A stretch of DNA of 64,000 bases, from contig CM028906.1 of NCBI GenBank assembly GCA_016801845.1, positions 16,376,001-16,440,000 of the forward strand. Direction: 5' to 3'. The stretch is from Polydactylus sextarius (taxonomy: Eukaryota > Chordata > Actinopteri > Polynemidae). The position numbers and the translations under genes are program-made. Of this stretch, positions 1 through 12,795 are shown piece after piece; the first letter of the stretch is position 1; each line of letters opens with the position of its first letter. The notes beneath the pieces are model-generated. The model ran no database searches. It saw nothing but the letters and a program-made list of their open reading frames with translations, and was not told the DNA's origin.

Positions 1-183
1 CAAATAATAATACCTCTGCTTAGTAAAGGATGGGTTTTTATACAATGTGTTTATTACTAAAAACAAAAATTTAGACTATCTAAATTTACAATTAGACAAT
101 TGAACAATATGCCTGATTTCTCAAAAACAATATTTCAACCATTCAAACTTGTTCTGTGATATTTATATGCAACTGACATAACA

Positions 184-492
184 AACACACATGCACACAC
201 ACGCACACACAGCCCCACTCTGAAAGCACCTTGACTCGTTGAAAAGGGCTGCTCATTGACCAATCTGCTCTGACAGCAGTATGGCGTGAGCCTCTGACCC
301 TGTGACTGCAAAGGGTCTGTGTTCAGTGGCCATGTAAGGGCTCACTGGCACTCACACTGGGGGTTTCTGCCCTGCCCCGGAGGAGGTGATGTGCGTGCAC
401 ACACACATACACACACACACTCACAATCTCTCACACACGCACACAGGTACACACACACACGCTCACACACTCTCTCTCACACATACACACGC
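184..492. repeat. Interrupted CA/CT microsatellites
   Basis: Two imperfect CA-dinucleotide tracts lie here, about 184-212 and 396-492. The second is interrupted by TC and GC steps and ends in mixed CT/CA units. Open frames across it translate to His-Thr and Ser-His-Thr repeats and are not genes. The spacer between the tracts (213-395) is unique sequence with no recognisable gene. Confidence 0.9.
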
Positions 493-1626
493 AGGAGGGA
501 CTTCTATTCCACGCCAAAGCCCCTCAGGTATGCACAGCCACAGAGCAGTAAGTGTGTGCATCCAGTCTGGAGGTGGAGACACCGGTAGGTTCTTCCTCCT
601 GTGACTCTGTACAGGTCCTGCCTGTATCCTCGCCTGGCTCTGGTCACAAGGTGAGCAAGTTCATAAAACGCTGACTAATTCCCGTGTTTCTTGTCACAAT
701 TCAATGCAGCATCCCCTTCAAGAGTTTTGAATCAGAATCAAAAAAAAAAATAAAATTCAAAATAACACAACAGCCTTGTAGTATTGATCTCTTCCTACTG
801 GGCGACATCAGGGTCAGTGTCTTTGTAGATGTTATTTGTCAATTTGTTAAATGGTCATAACAAAGTAGATGTGGTTTTGCAAGGAAACTCTAACACTACA
901 ATATTAATGATCATGATGAAGATTGATGAACTGTTTTCTTTCAGTGACTTCACAGGCTCCAGGAGGGAGGAGGGGCTCTGAGCTGCCTGACTGTTTATTT
1001 ACATTTGCCCTTTTTAAATGATCCCTTTCTTCTCAACATCTGCTCCACATTACCGCACAGATATCTGTCCTAATGACCACTATAATGCCTGTGCTCACAC
1101 ACTTGCTCCAACATAACCACTCACACATACACTGCCTGTAACATAACCATTATCCACTGCTCACCTGGGAGACTTTACCCTCTCCAAACCACCTTGCACA
1201 ACAAATGGACCTTCTCTCACTGCTGGCCCTTTTTGTTTGCTCGGAGCTTTTCACTTTTCCCTCACAGTTTGGTGTAGCCTGATGGATGCAAATGGGCACT
1301 TACTTAATTGGATCAGTTCCCAAGATGGAGATAAACGGGGCACTGCCTTTTTTTTTTTTATCCCCCTCCCCAAGTTATTTTGAGCTCAGTTCAGTGGTGT
1401 GTGGAGAGAACGTTAATGAGGAGGGGCGAGGAGACACTGCCACTGCTGGACTCATTCAAAACGCTCTGCTCCAGACTGGCTCTCACTGCCACACAATGAG
1501 GGGAAGGAAGCTGCATGGGCCCCATGTGTGACGGTGTCTCAGTGCCAATTTAGTAAAGTGCCTGGGAGTGACGCAACCCATAAACTGTTCAATCAAGAAG
1601 CACCACACTGGCTGCTTTGCTCTGGG
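493..1626. other. Unique sequence, no gene recognised
   Basis: No coding region is recognisable. A pyrimidine-rich tract ending in CAG at 612-615 and an AAG/GTGAGC donor-like site at 649-655 bracket a 36-bp open segment, which is too short to call an exon. Around 930-1250 the sequence is unique and mildly pyrimidine-rich. Confidence 0.5.
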
Positions 1627-1644
1627 TTTTTTTTTTTTTTTTTT
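1627..1644. repeat. Poly-T run, 18 bases
   Basis: An uninterrupted run of 18 T. It could be the tail of a minus-strand retroposon, but no SINE or LINE body is recognisable to its left, so it is listed as a simple repeat only. Confidence 0.85.
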
Positions 1645-2348
1645 GTATGTGCAGGTAGCTGTCTGGTTTTGTCATTCAACAGATAAATTAGATGGCAGCC
1701 AAAACCTAAACACAAACATGAATGGAAACAATTCATTTTAGATCATGCCCTTACTTTCTCTATTCACACTTGAAACCTGAATGTCCCAGATATTAGTAAG
1801 AAAAATGCAGATGAAATATATTTGGTAGTTTCTTTTTCATTTTTTTAATCTGAATCCCACCAACAGCTGTGGCTGCATGCCAGTGGGAGTGTGTTGGCTG
1901 CTGCACCCTGATTAACAGGGTGGTTTACAGCCAACTCCAATAGGTAATCTCATCAGAGAGGGGCTTTAAACAGATAAAGACCACCCCTAACTATACCCCC
2001 CCCCTCCTCACCAAAAACCTCCAACTGCCTTCCTTTCCGCATGAGACCTCCCATCTAACACACTAACTGAGAGCTGCTAATACCTGGAGCAGGCTAATAT
2101 GGCCGGCCACAAACCAGGCTCAAATCATCTATTGACCTCATTTTCAATAAAGGAGCCATTTCCAGTCTGATGGATGATTTGTTGGTCTTGCATGGAATGG
2201 CCATCTGGATGGAAGGATATGATCACTGTAGTAGGTATGCGTCACCTGCCAGCTAGGATTCTCTGTACAGACTAAAGCTTGCAAGCTGCAGCTATGCGTC
2301 TGTCTCTGCAACCCGCTTGAGCTAATATGTTTACAACCAGTCTATGCG
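1645..2348. other. Unique sequence, no gene recognised
   Basis: Nothing here reads as a gene or a known repeat. A short C-rich tract lies at about 1997-2006. The rest is ordinary mixed-composition DNA. Confidence 0.5.
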
Positions 2349-2381
2349 AAAAAAAAAAAAAAAAAAAAGAAAGAAAGAAAA
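2349..2381. repeat. A20 run followed by GAAA tetranucleotides
   Basis: Twenty consecutive A are followed by three GAAA units. This looks like a decayed poly-A tail expanded into a tetranucleotide microsatellite. No retroposon body is recognised to its left. Confidence 0.85.
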
Positions 2382-2699
2382 CAGGAGGAGGAAGAAAAGA
2401 GGAGCTAATTGAATTTTGTGCCATATGTCACTATTAGCTCAGGTTTTTTTCATCTCAAGTCAAACATGAGGTTATTTTGATCCAATATGAGAAAATCCCT
2501 GGTTGCATCTGGAGACATAGCAGTTCATTCAGTTATCAAAAGCTTTGTACCCGGGCCTCTTTGTTGCAGAATAAAGAGGAGGAATCCAAAACAAATCTGT
2601 GAAAGAGCTTTGGCTGTAGTAAAACCCCTTGTCCCACACTGCCTCCTTTTTTTTGTTTGGGGAGCTCAGACTGGGTTCACAGTAGCTGCACTTTAAGTA

Positions 2700-2900
2700 T
2701 AGAAAGATCTGATTTATTAGCTTGTCAGGGGAAGCATTGTTCAAGAAAGCAATCAAAAAGCACTTACCTAGCTCCTCTAAAATTACTGCTTTTTTCACTG
2801 GCTAATTTGTGTAACTCCCATGGAGAGGCTGGCAAAGAGTTTGATGAGGCATATAATGATGATTAATGAATTTATTGCCCTGCTGCTCATCAAACGGTTG
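2700..2900. promoter_or_regulatory. Enhancer-like block with TAAT and TTTATTGC sites
   Basis: Repeat-free A+T-rich sequence with several TAAT cores around 2854-2866 and a posterior-HOX/CDX-like TTTATTGC at 2871-2878. This composition is typical of conserved non-coding elements near developmental genes, but conservation cannot be seen from one sequence. The call is inference from motif density. Confidence 0.2.
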
Positions 2901-5900
2901 TAGTATATACTTCTCTCCCTTTCTGTCAATGTGTTGCGCAGGCTCCACAGCGACAGAGGGGCAGAAATGACATAGTGTTGCCCTCCTCCCAGATACCTCC
3001 CTTTAGCTGTTAACCTGACTGACCCGATGGGCATGAGAATGTAGCGAAGGGTCTGTGTGAGTGAGAGTACAATGGACAGTTTAATAAAAGGTTAAACTGG
3101 AAATGCGAGTAAATCTGCTGCGAGGGACACATGCTCTCAACTTTCAGTCTCTGATCACTTTTTGCGGGAAAAACTGAGGGTAACCAGATCCACAGTTTCT
3201 TTTGCCCTCCTCCACCACTACCACCACCGCTCAAAGACCCCCCGTGAAATAACAAAAAAGAGAGAAAAGAAGGAAAAAAACTGCTTTGGATTCTTGTGAG
3301 TCAACAAAAATGGACAGTCAGACATGAGAGGTGACAGGCATGTTGAAAGACAAAAGCAAGGTGTTCGCGTACAACGTCACCGGGTTCAAACAAGGCCTGC
3401 TCTCATCACAAATGATGATTAACGATTGACAGGGTCGAGAGGGGTGTGTGTGTGTGCTTGTTTGTCTGTCTGGGGTGGCGGTGGTGCGCTACAGAAGCGG
3501 TCACTATGGGGTCAAAAGCACTTCTACATATTTGCTAAATAAGCCCACCCCCTCTATCCAGCCTGCTCCCATAACTCTGGGGTCACGCATCTCTCCGTTA
3601 GGCATTGTAAGGGATGTTTCCACTTGATTACACACCATGCCTTCCTATCTCCAACTCTTTGGCCAACTGTGCTTTATTAAGTCCTTGCTTGTTCACCATT
3701 GCTGGCAACTAAAGAACGTATTGTTGTAACCCCCAACCCCCCACCACCACCACTACCCCTAACAACACCACAACCACCACACAGATGCATACACATCCCC
3801 CACCCCCTCACTGTTGCCCCTTTGAGATCTTTTCCCTGGATAGGCTGTTTCTGGATTCACTGATTCATTAGGTCGGTCCCTTAAATACATCAAAGAGCTG
3901 CTTCTCGCACACAATAAACCAATAAAAGCAATTATAACTCCATATCTTCTAGGCAATGTGCATCTCTTGGGTGCTAACGTTAGATAATGAAAGAGTTTGA
4001 TGACATAAGTTTTTCTGAGAAAGCTCAGTTTCTGTCTCTTTCTAGTGTGCATGCTCTTCTACTGATGTTGGTTCGTTCTAAGTGTGCTGCGCAAAATACC
4101 ACATGCCACAGTTTCCCCCCCAAATAACATGCATGTAATTTACCCATATACCATAACCCCAGAATTTGTAGTTAAAATTAGAAGCTATATAAAGCTATAT
4201 AAGTCTTGCAAGTATAGTGAGAAGCCCATGCTGTTTTGCCTCTCATGTGTTTAACATTAAATGTTACCAGTTAAAGTTCTTTAAATATTCATTGCCCTCC
4301 TCTGCTCTCTCCCACTTTCTGTTTGATGGAGTGGATGGAGCGGTTTAGGTACAGGCTACTCTGGCTCTGATAACCTCTACTGCTGGCAATGGTGGAGATG
4401 AAATGCATTTGTCAAAAAGAGAAATTGAGATGCACAGCGCTGCCCGACACTGCTTTCATTCCTTTTCCTCAAAACAAGAGATGGCAATCCAATCAGGGGA
4501 ATCGGCATATGCAGATTACGGTGATAAATTTTTCATGAGCATGTTTCATCCTAAAGCAGATAAAAAGGAAGAAGCAGAAAGTGGTTATTAAACAAAAGAT
4601 GGAATCAATGGAGTGGAAATGGCGTGAAGAATGGAGTTTCTAAGTGGGTGCTTTACTTCACAAGCTGTTTCTATTCTCTGAGAATTGTTCTGCATACAGT
4701 ATTCTATATGGGAAGGAAGAGTTGAAACCTTATATTATGCAGTTTTGCAGTATTTCTAGGATGTAACCATGACCATGTCTTGTTTTCACCATATTTTTTG
4801 AGCCAAAAAGTTAAAACATTTTTTCCTCCCCTATTGGAACCACACTGGCCCAATGGTCAGCAGGTTCACTTGCATATATCACCAATAAGATATAATCACA
4901 CTGTCTGTCGCCTGCGGGAATCCTGGAATTTTAATGAATGATGCTTCCATACACAAACTTCAGTCTCTGTGGATGGAGCGAATGAATGTGGAGCCAACCT
5001 TCTTCATAAAGTATTTGAAAATGCTTTTTAAGTTGTTGCTTTTTTTGTTTTAGTTTAGTTTTTTAAAACCTAACATCTTAGACGGGTTAGGCTTAGCACA
5101 TCAGATGATTAAAGGTATAGCCGGATGCTTGCTGAATCCCAATAAGTTTACATTTTACCTGACGAATCAAACAATGAATTTCAAGAATTTAATTTACTTT
5201 TAGTTTAGGTGTCCGACCAATTACAAAGTTGAATTTATAGAGAATTAAGATGGACTTACAAACAGAAGACAATCAGCTACAGATTTTCCTGATTAAAATG
5301 TTTGAAAACACTGACTTTTGCTGTAACTTTCAATTTTCAAACTGCTTTCCCACTTGCTGGCACTTCTAGCGCAGGGTGACTGTGAGATCTCCTCCAGTCC
5401 TTGACCTGTTGACTGACTCACAAATGCACCGACTTCATTAGCAGGGTCACCAGTCGGCACTCACACCATCATTAGTAAATACATGAGTATTGACACACAC
5501 ATATAAAAACCTTATGCACATTATGTCATTGACTAGAGCAGTTTTTTTTTTTTACCTACAGGGCTACACGATGTGGAGTTGATGGTGGGTCACTCAACCA
5601 TTTACAGCTGTTCACACCTGAAGCAGAAAAAACAGCAAGTAAAAACCTTTGATTCATTATCAAAATTACATGGATAAAAAGTCAAAGTAAAAAAGAAAAA
5701 AAAAAAGAGATATATGAGGCAGCATAATATGCGTACAGTTACACAGTCATAGTTTGTGCGCATAATTGCTTTAATGTGGGCCATTAAGCCTAAGTGGATA
5801 TGATTTTACTGTCTGCCCTACACTGAGTATGATCTCTGCCATGATCAATACTTATGATTTGTAAGTCACCAGCCATCGATAGCACAATGTGATAGTTAAG

Positions 5901-8549
5901 TGTTCGACCTTGTGGGGAAGAGCTCCTTGTTCTTGGAAATATCAAAGGGCACACCGATGCCAGAGGAGAAAGAGGAAAGACTGTAAACACAGTTAGAAAA
6001 TTGTATGTGACTTTTACAAACTCTGGCTAGACTCTCTCATAAACGTTCACATTGTTTAAGATGTATCATACCATCAGTCTGTTGTAACATTAAAAAGATA
6101 ATATGCTCACATAAATATAAGGCTCTGTTTTGGAATAAAAGATATCCAGTGACATCAAATTAAAAGCATGCAGGCAGAAGGAAGGGTGTAACAATGTGAG
6201 GGGGAAATATTTGCGGCTTCGACTGGGCTTCTGTCCCATACATTCTTTCTCGACATAAGGCCGGTTTAAAGTGCTACACCATGTATGGAAGTGACACAAA
6301 CACACACATGGAACACGCTTCAGATTAGATATTGAGCCTGAGTGACTTAAACAAGAGAAGATAACTCTTTGTATGGTGACAGATGGATAAGCAGAGCTAT
6401 CTCAGGCTGTAATCTTGGAATAGTTTGAGACACTTTGTGTTTTGGCAACAGACGAACACGATATGTGATCTCCCCCTGAATGAATGAGCAATAGTGTTTT
6501 AAGAGAGAGGGATCTGTTTTTGATTCGTGTTGTGTCATGTTTTTACCGTAGGCGATCAGACACCAACATCTGGCACGATCACCACTAAATCCAACAAAAA
6601 TGTCACTGTAAGACAATACAAGACACTAAAAATCCGACACACCACAGGTAAATAGCTGGATTACTTATTTCATGTCTGCACATCGTCTCTCTTATGTGGC
6701 TACGGTATATCTTTTCACAGTCAGATATGTGTGTCAGTGCATGCACAGGTATGCGTGAATACATGAAACACTGATCAGTCATCTTGAGTTCTGAGGAACC
6801 TAGACCAATTAAGACGTACTTGCTACTTGCCGGCGATCAATAAAGAAAACATCAGAGAGGAAGAACTCCCGACCTCATTAGCATTAAAAAAAAAGCCTGA
6901 ATCTGGTCAGTCAGTAGTTGATAAAGATTTCTCTCTCTCTTTCCCTCTATCTCGTGCGTACGTCTACATCTGCACACACGTGTATGTGTATTTTCCAACA
7001 ACACACATGTTTGTGAATTGATATGAACACTTTGAGACATGGTAGGGATATGTAAGCATCAAAGACTTTACTTTTAAGTGGTGATTAGGAAACAAAACTC
7101 ATTTCATTCTCTCTAATCACCCTGTCAATCATATGTACTATCCTGTATAGTGTTATTCTTGTATCAACTTGTCCTGAATCTCGTGTTTCCACTCAAGCCG
7201 ACTCTGACCGCAGGCATTTTTTTGACCAACAGTTGGAGTAAAGTTTTAAATTCTGTCTTCACTGTCTGTATGAGTGAATGGGGCTAAATCTAAGAGCAGC
7301 AAAGACCAGAGGCACCTAACACAACACAATGATCAAATGGTGGTAGCATGAGTAGCCAGAGTACACAAGGCTATTAGCTGTGAATGATACGGTTGAAGTT
7401 ACTCCTGTGAACTTTGCTGTGTTGCTGATTGGAGGGGAAGGAATTCTTGGGGGGAACCACTTGAGTTGGGGGGCAGTGGTGGTGTATGGCCTAACAGTCG
7501 ATATTTTTCCCAGCGGCCACACAACTCCTCTCCTTGTTTCCAGTTGGATTCCGCTTGTAAGTGCTGCCATTCTTTCCTCCACTGAGCGCGGGGCAACACG
7601 TGTTCGTGACCACACTCTCTGTTTCTCCCTCTGTCTTTCACCCTCTCACTCCCTCTACACCAAACCCAGTTATTAACACAAACACTGGCTGACACTTGTT
7701 TGTGCTTTTAATTGTGTCTGGATGTTATGTCTCTTGTGAACACATACATTAGCATTTCTCTGGCACAGTATAATCACTCCTCCAACCGCAACGCCATGCA
7801 GACAGAGCACAGGAAATTACCACATACAATCATGTTTGCTGCACAAGCACATTTGGCTTTGCTCGGCTCCTGTATAGTCTGCCGCAGCCTCTAACTTTGT
7901 GTTGGGTTTTGAGTAAGTGCTCTTCGGAGATGCCATTTCATTTCAGCCCACATTCACAAGTGCAGTGACGGTAAATTGAATCATAATAATGTTCCTTCCA
8001 GTAATATCAATAACATCAAACTATTAGAGGGATATTATATAATATATGAAGTCAAGATCAGCATTTACCTTTATGATCCATTCTCACTTGTTTGTTAGTA
8101 TATAAAAAAAGAGTCACTCTATCTAAGGATGTGCACACAATACCACTCTCTTTAAAAAAAAACCTGTAGACGCTTGTGTGATAATCAAAGACTTCACAGT
8201 GATGGTGAAATAATTCAAACTGTCAGAATGCATTTAGATTTTTCTAATTTTTCTCTCCCTGATATAACAAGACTCACACAAAGAAAATCTCCCACTCCAC
8301 AGGCCTCTCCATGCACTGTGAACAAAGCAGTGGTGTGCCAGGGATTACACTGTAAAATATGCATGTCTCAATGAAATATGTATATAGCCGTGTGTCATCA
8401 ATGACATGGCTTCTACAAAGGCTGAACCACGTACACAGGAACGCGTGTTTCTCTGATTCTATTCCCTTGACTTTAATGGGTGTAGACACAAAGAAAAGAC
8501 TCATCTGGGGGGATAATTAAGCCTGACATCAATGTGTTTGGTGTGCATC
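2901..8549. other. Unannotated intergenic or intronic DNA
   Basis: No gene recognised. Contents are short simple repeats (a GT run near 3448, a C-rich CCA/CCCC stretch at 3728-3800, T runs near 5541) and unique sequence. About 4430-4600 is repeat-free and carries an open frame of 62 codons that starts with ATG at 4403. That frame matches no family I know and may be chance or part of a conserved non-coding block. Confidence 0.5.
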
Positions 8550-8740
8550 TTAACACATTTCACTGAACCACTCATTTATTTTATTTGAATAACTTCTCGA
8601 ATGGCAATAAAAAAGCATGCAATAAAGGGGCTCAGTGCGCCAGCTAGCATTGTCTCTGAATTAAACGCCCCAAATATCTTCAGGAAATAAGATTGTTTTT
8701 CTGCGGATGGGGGCCTAATCTACTCAGTCATGGTGGTTTG
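8550..8740. promoter_or_regulatory. Enhancer-like block with paired HOX/CDX-type sites
   Basis: Two identical GCAATAAA octamers (8604-8611 and 8619-8626) lie 15 bases apart start to start, inside repeat-free sequence. GCAATAAA, or TTTATTGC on the other strand, is the type of site bound by posterior HOX and CDX factors. The pairing and lack of repeats suggest a regulatory element. The octamer also contains AATAAA twice, so a plus-strand polyadenylation signal is an alternative reading. Confidence 0.25.
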
Positions 8741-9904
8741 AAGAGGGAATGTTTTCAAGTTTTAACAGGGTTGGTTCCAGCATTCCCACCACCACAGTGA
8801 TCCAACTAGAAGAGGGGCTTCTTCTTTCGTCTCTCTGCCACCGAAGGGAAAGGAGGTTGCATGGATGAGCTGTGAATTACACCCTGGAACAGCCAGAGTA
8901 GACTGGTCTGGATGCCCAGGACCTGTCAAGTGTCACTGATGATTAAATGATATTTATCTAGATGAATACTGTATCATTTACATATAGTGTAGCCAAACTT
9001 TGCTCTCCAAGAAGTAATTAAAGGAAAGGGATTTTTGTATTTATTACAAAAACCAAGCCTAAGGCTATGAGGCGACCAGTTAATCTGCTCATGACTCTGG
9101 CTCCCACAATCAACACAAAAGCACTAGAACCAAAACAGTTTGAAAACAGTCAAGTACAAGTAGGTGCAACTAGTTGCCTGTAGCTGCTCAACTCCGGGTC
9201 TCAGGTGTCTACTTCTCTACAGGTATGTATAACCATAATAGAGTAGTTAAGAGGGCCTCTTGTCGAGGGCCCTTCCCTCCTGTCTCGGCACACTGACTCC
9301 AGTGTGAACAGGGGTGCCTGGCCGATTTAGTGCAGTCTTGTTAGATTGAGTATTACACAATGGAAACTGTCATGCGGTTTGTAATGTGTAATTGAACTTG
9401 GAGCCATTTTGCTTGAGAATATTCAGACCCAGTTCGATTGGATTTCACTTGGAAAAGCCGACAGACATCCCGTACACTGTTTGCTCAAAGGCTTTTTGAG
9501 CAGGGAGCAAAGGCTGGGGAACACTACTCAGAGTCGCTTTTCCCAAATGGCTACATGTCCAGTGCAGTTGCACCCTTCTCTTATGTCCCCAAAACCACAA
9601 TCAACCCCCGCCCTCCAACCCCCACACTGCTTTCTCACAACCTACCCCACCCTCACTGGGACTGTTTTGTCCTCTGGAACTTTCATTATGCGAAGAGGAT
9701 AAAAATACAGCACCCTGTGAATTTATGGTTCCTTCAGAGTTGCCATTGAAAATATGAACTTTTCAGACATTCGCTCTGAAACCAAAGTAAGAAAACAGAG
9801 CAACCGCAGCGTTTATACAGAGTCACCACAACATAGAGGCATATAGTCACTGCACTCGCACTTTCAGCTTCTTGGTATTAAGGCACAGACACTTTGGGGC
9901 TCAC
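8741..9904. other. Unique sequence, no gene recognised
   Basis: Two overlapping open frames of about 100 codons occur at 9409-9749 in different frames. Neither resembles a known protein, and they share a proline- and histidine-rich stretch produced by a C-rich segment around 9590-9660. I treat them as chance frames. Confidence 0.5.
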
Positions 9905-9964
9905 TACACACACACACACACACACACGCACACATCCACGCACGCACATCCCCACACACACACC

Positions 9965-10010
<46 letters not shown>
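9905..10010. repeat. CA microsatellite, about 106 bp
   Basis: A long CA array with a few CG and CC interruptions in its first half and a pure stretch of roughly 40 bases at its right end. Frames across it on both strands translate to Thr-His or Cys-Val repeats and are not genes. The long pure run predicts high length polymorphism. Confidence 0.95.
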
Positions 10011-10011
<1 letters not shown>

Positions 10012-12734
10012 CATCAGTGCACATTCATACAAGCATATAAACATTAAAACATATCCACATGTGTCCATGTGAAGAACATAAGCATCCAGTAACAAATGAA
10101 AACATGCATATATCTGCACGCAGGGGGGAAAAAACTCCCACACAGTTACCATAATCCATTACGTCCTTTTGGATATGTTATACTTGTTTATTGACTGTGC
10201 CAGTTTTAACGGACAGTCCGTGTATTTCATTCCCTCCCATGTGTAAACCTCTCCTCGCCATTTCAACCTCAGACACCGATGACACATCCATTTAAACATC
10301 CCTTTCTCCTACACGGACACATGACTCAATGATAATGACAGTATTGAGTGTTTTATAAAGAGTCATAATTACAATCATCTAAACCTCCTTTCTTGGGAGT
10401 TTATGTTCATCTCCACCTTTCTTTATTCTCTCTCTCTCTCTCCCGCACACTGACAACTGTTTTTCCTGGGAAAGTTCCCCCTTTTTTTCAGGCGATAATC
10501 TATTGCCGTGCTTCCTTCGCTTGCATGTAGCTACATGGTGAGTCAGTGCTGTAATTCCATCATTAGCTGGATAATGTGTGTGCTGTCTGTGTGTTAAAAC
10601 TCTAAGTGCCAGCTTTGGTGTGACCCCGGGGCAGCCTGTGGGTTTGACTGATGCCAGTCTACCCACCAAGCGTCATTTGAGCTCTGTAATGGGTTCTGTC
10701 CAGCTCAGTTTGGCCTAGATTGGCTTAGGGTATAAGGACCTTCACGTGCATATGTGGTCTAAACGCTTCTTCTCTTTCTACCAGAGAAAATCTGTCATGG
10801 GTGTGGAATGCAAGTCTCAAAAAAAAAAAAACAATACAGATATTTAATTATCAAAAGACTACATAAAACAAACTTCTTGAAGGTTTTAAACAAATTGACA
10901 CAACACATCATAAGACTTTTACTAAACTGCTTAAGTAGGTGAACGCTCATCACTGTTTTGAACTTGAACTCCGCCTCTTTCTTTTCCTGATGAACTTGTT
11001 GACCACGCTCAGTGACATGTCTCTGACATGGGCTTCACACCAGTAGACAGTAACACCCACTTCTTCGCAGACAGCCAGTTACACAGAGCGCATTCACCGC
11101 ATCGCCTGCCAGAGACAGACGCCTCTAAATCAAAAGTGGAATTACAGTAAAACACGGGTTGTACTATGCCAATACCTTAAGATACACTGAAAGACACACA
11201 ACCAAATTGATAAAACATGTCTCAGCTCAGTCCCCACCTGTCTTTTTCCAATAACAAACCCGCACAATTAAGTTCTAAACTCTACCATAAATCTTCCAGG
11301 ACTCATGTTTAAAGATTCCTCCAGGCAGGCAGACATTTGCTTTTGATTGCAGCACAAGGAAGAAAGAAAGAAAGAAGTTTGTGTCTGAGTTTGAGAGTTT
11401 TTTTAATGTCTACTATTTAGTCTACTGTTTATACTACATATGTTTGTAACTTTACTTACATACAGTATAAAAAAAACAAGCAGGAAAAAGTGAACTCAGC
11501 TCATATGTGAGGATTTGGACAGATTATTAAATAGTTGCATATAAACACAGGAGCAGATAAATCTACTCCATAGGTGTGTGTGTGTGTGTTACAGTCTAAC
11601 ACCATATTCAATCACAGATGAGCTCCTACCAGCCCATGACAAATCTCCACCTGTGTGTGGGATCAGTGTTGTTGTACATGTGGGAGCTCGCCCTGATCCC
11701 ACAGCCTCTGCACTATCACCCACCACCTGAGGCCCTGCTTGAGCGACTGACTGATGGGAGAATCTCTCTGACAAAAAGCATCAGTGATTGATCACCGAAG
11801 CTCACCTGTGCACCTGTGGGGGGGGGGCAGTGTGCCAAGGACTACGGGCCCCCAACAGGACGCACCTCTCCTGGTCTTGGCCACCTGATTCCCTGGGGCA
11901 GATTCCCCAGCACATGGATCTGTGTGGTCATCACCACGGCTACGTGTATGTACACAATCTACAATCGACTGCATCATTCCAATGTTAAACACATGCAGCG
12001 TACCCTGGGGTCAGGAAAATTAATTAGACACTAAATCATTTATACTTTTAGACAAATGTCTTTTCTGTTTTCTGATCTTTAAAAGAGCCCACTGACAAAG
12101 CAGGTTATGGAAATAACCTTGGGCTAGACTAGTCTGAGAAATAGGATTTTGCCTCATTAAAAATAAATCAGGCCATTTTACATCATATAAGAACAAGCCA
12201 AATTGTTCTAACGAAAGGACAATTAGCACAGAAACAATCCCTTTCTTCCCGCTGCTTTTTATTTGATTTTTTTTTTTTTTTGGTCTCATTTTGTTGTCAC
12301 TTTTTTTTGGCACCATAATGAACGGTAAGAGAGGAACATAAACCATGAGATTTTTGGAAGAGGAAGGCAGACAAACCCCCATCTCGCTCATAGCTATGTC
12401 TGGATTGCCTTCTGTGCTGAGATAGGAGTCAACATGTTTAGCGACATCAAAAGAAAACCTGATACCTTAAGTATAAGAAGATTAACACTTGCAGTGATCT
12501 TGAGCTTAGGCTTCTCCAGGACTTTCAACAGACTGTGCCAGAAGGGACAATTACCGATGAATTGGCACCAACATCTCGTAGTTATTTAACAAAATCTGGC
12601 ACTGTGTATAAGCTCTTGTCCTTAAGACTTCCTTTCAAGTCTGGCCCCGGTATCAGAAGGCTAACAGATTGGGGAATGTGACGAGAGCCGACAGCAGGGG
12701 AATCTGCAGGAACACTGAAAGAGGGAGGTGGGGT
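10011..12734. other. Unannotated intergenic or intronic DNA
   Basis: No gene recognised. Small simple repeats include a CT run at about 10430-10441, a short GAAA array near 11365, a GT run near 11575 and a G9 run at about 11819-11827. The minus-strand 123-codon frame at 12020-12391 is lysine- and leucine-rich, runs through a T-rich tract and matches no family I recognise. Confidence 0.5.
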
Positions 12735-12795
12735 AAAAAAAAAAAGAAAAAAAAAAAGAAAGAAAGCAAGTAAGTAAGAAAGAAAAACAAACGAG
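12735..12795. repeat. A-rich GAAA/AAGT simple repeat
   Basis: Two A runs of 11 bases separated by single G, followed by degenerate GAAA and AAGT units. The sequence stays purine-rich to about 12820. It is probably an expanded poly-A tail of an old retroposon, but no body is recognisable. Confidence 0.8.

Noticed and set aside
50..55. Minus-strand AATAAA near the left edge as the 3' end of a gene
   Set aside because: A single hexamer in A+T-rich DNA. No coding sequence is recognisable to its right on the minus strand.
616..655. Possible 36-bp micro-exon
   Set aside because: A fair acceptor and donor pair exists, but such pairs are expected by chance in 64 kb and there is no neighbouring exon to join.
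9904..10152. Cys-Val-rich minus-strand frame
   Set aside because: A direct translation of the CA/GT microsatellite.
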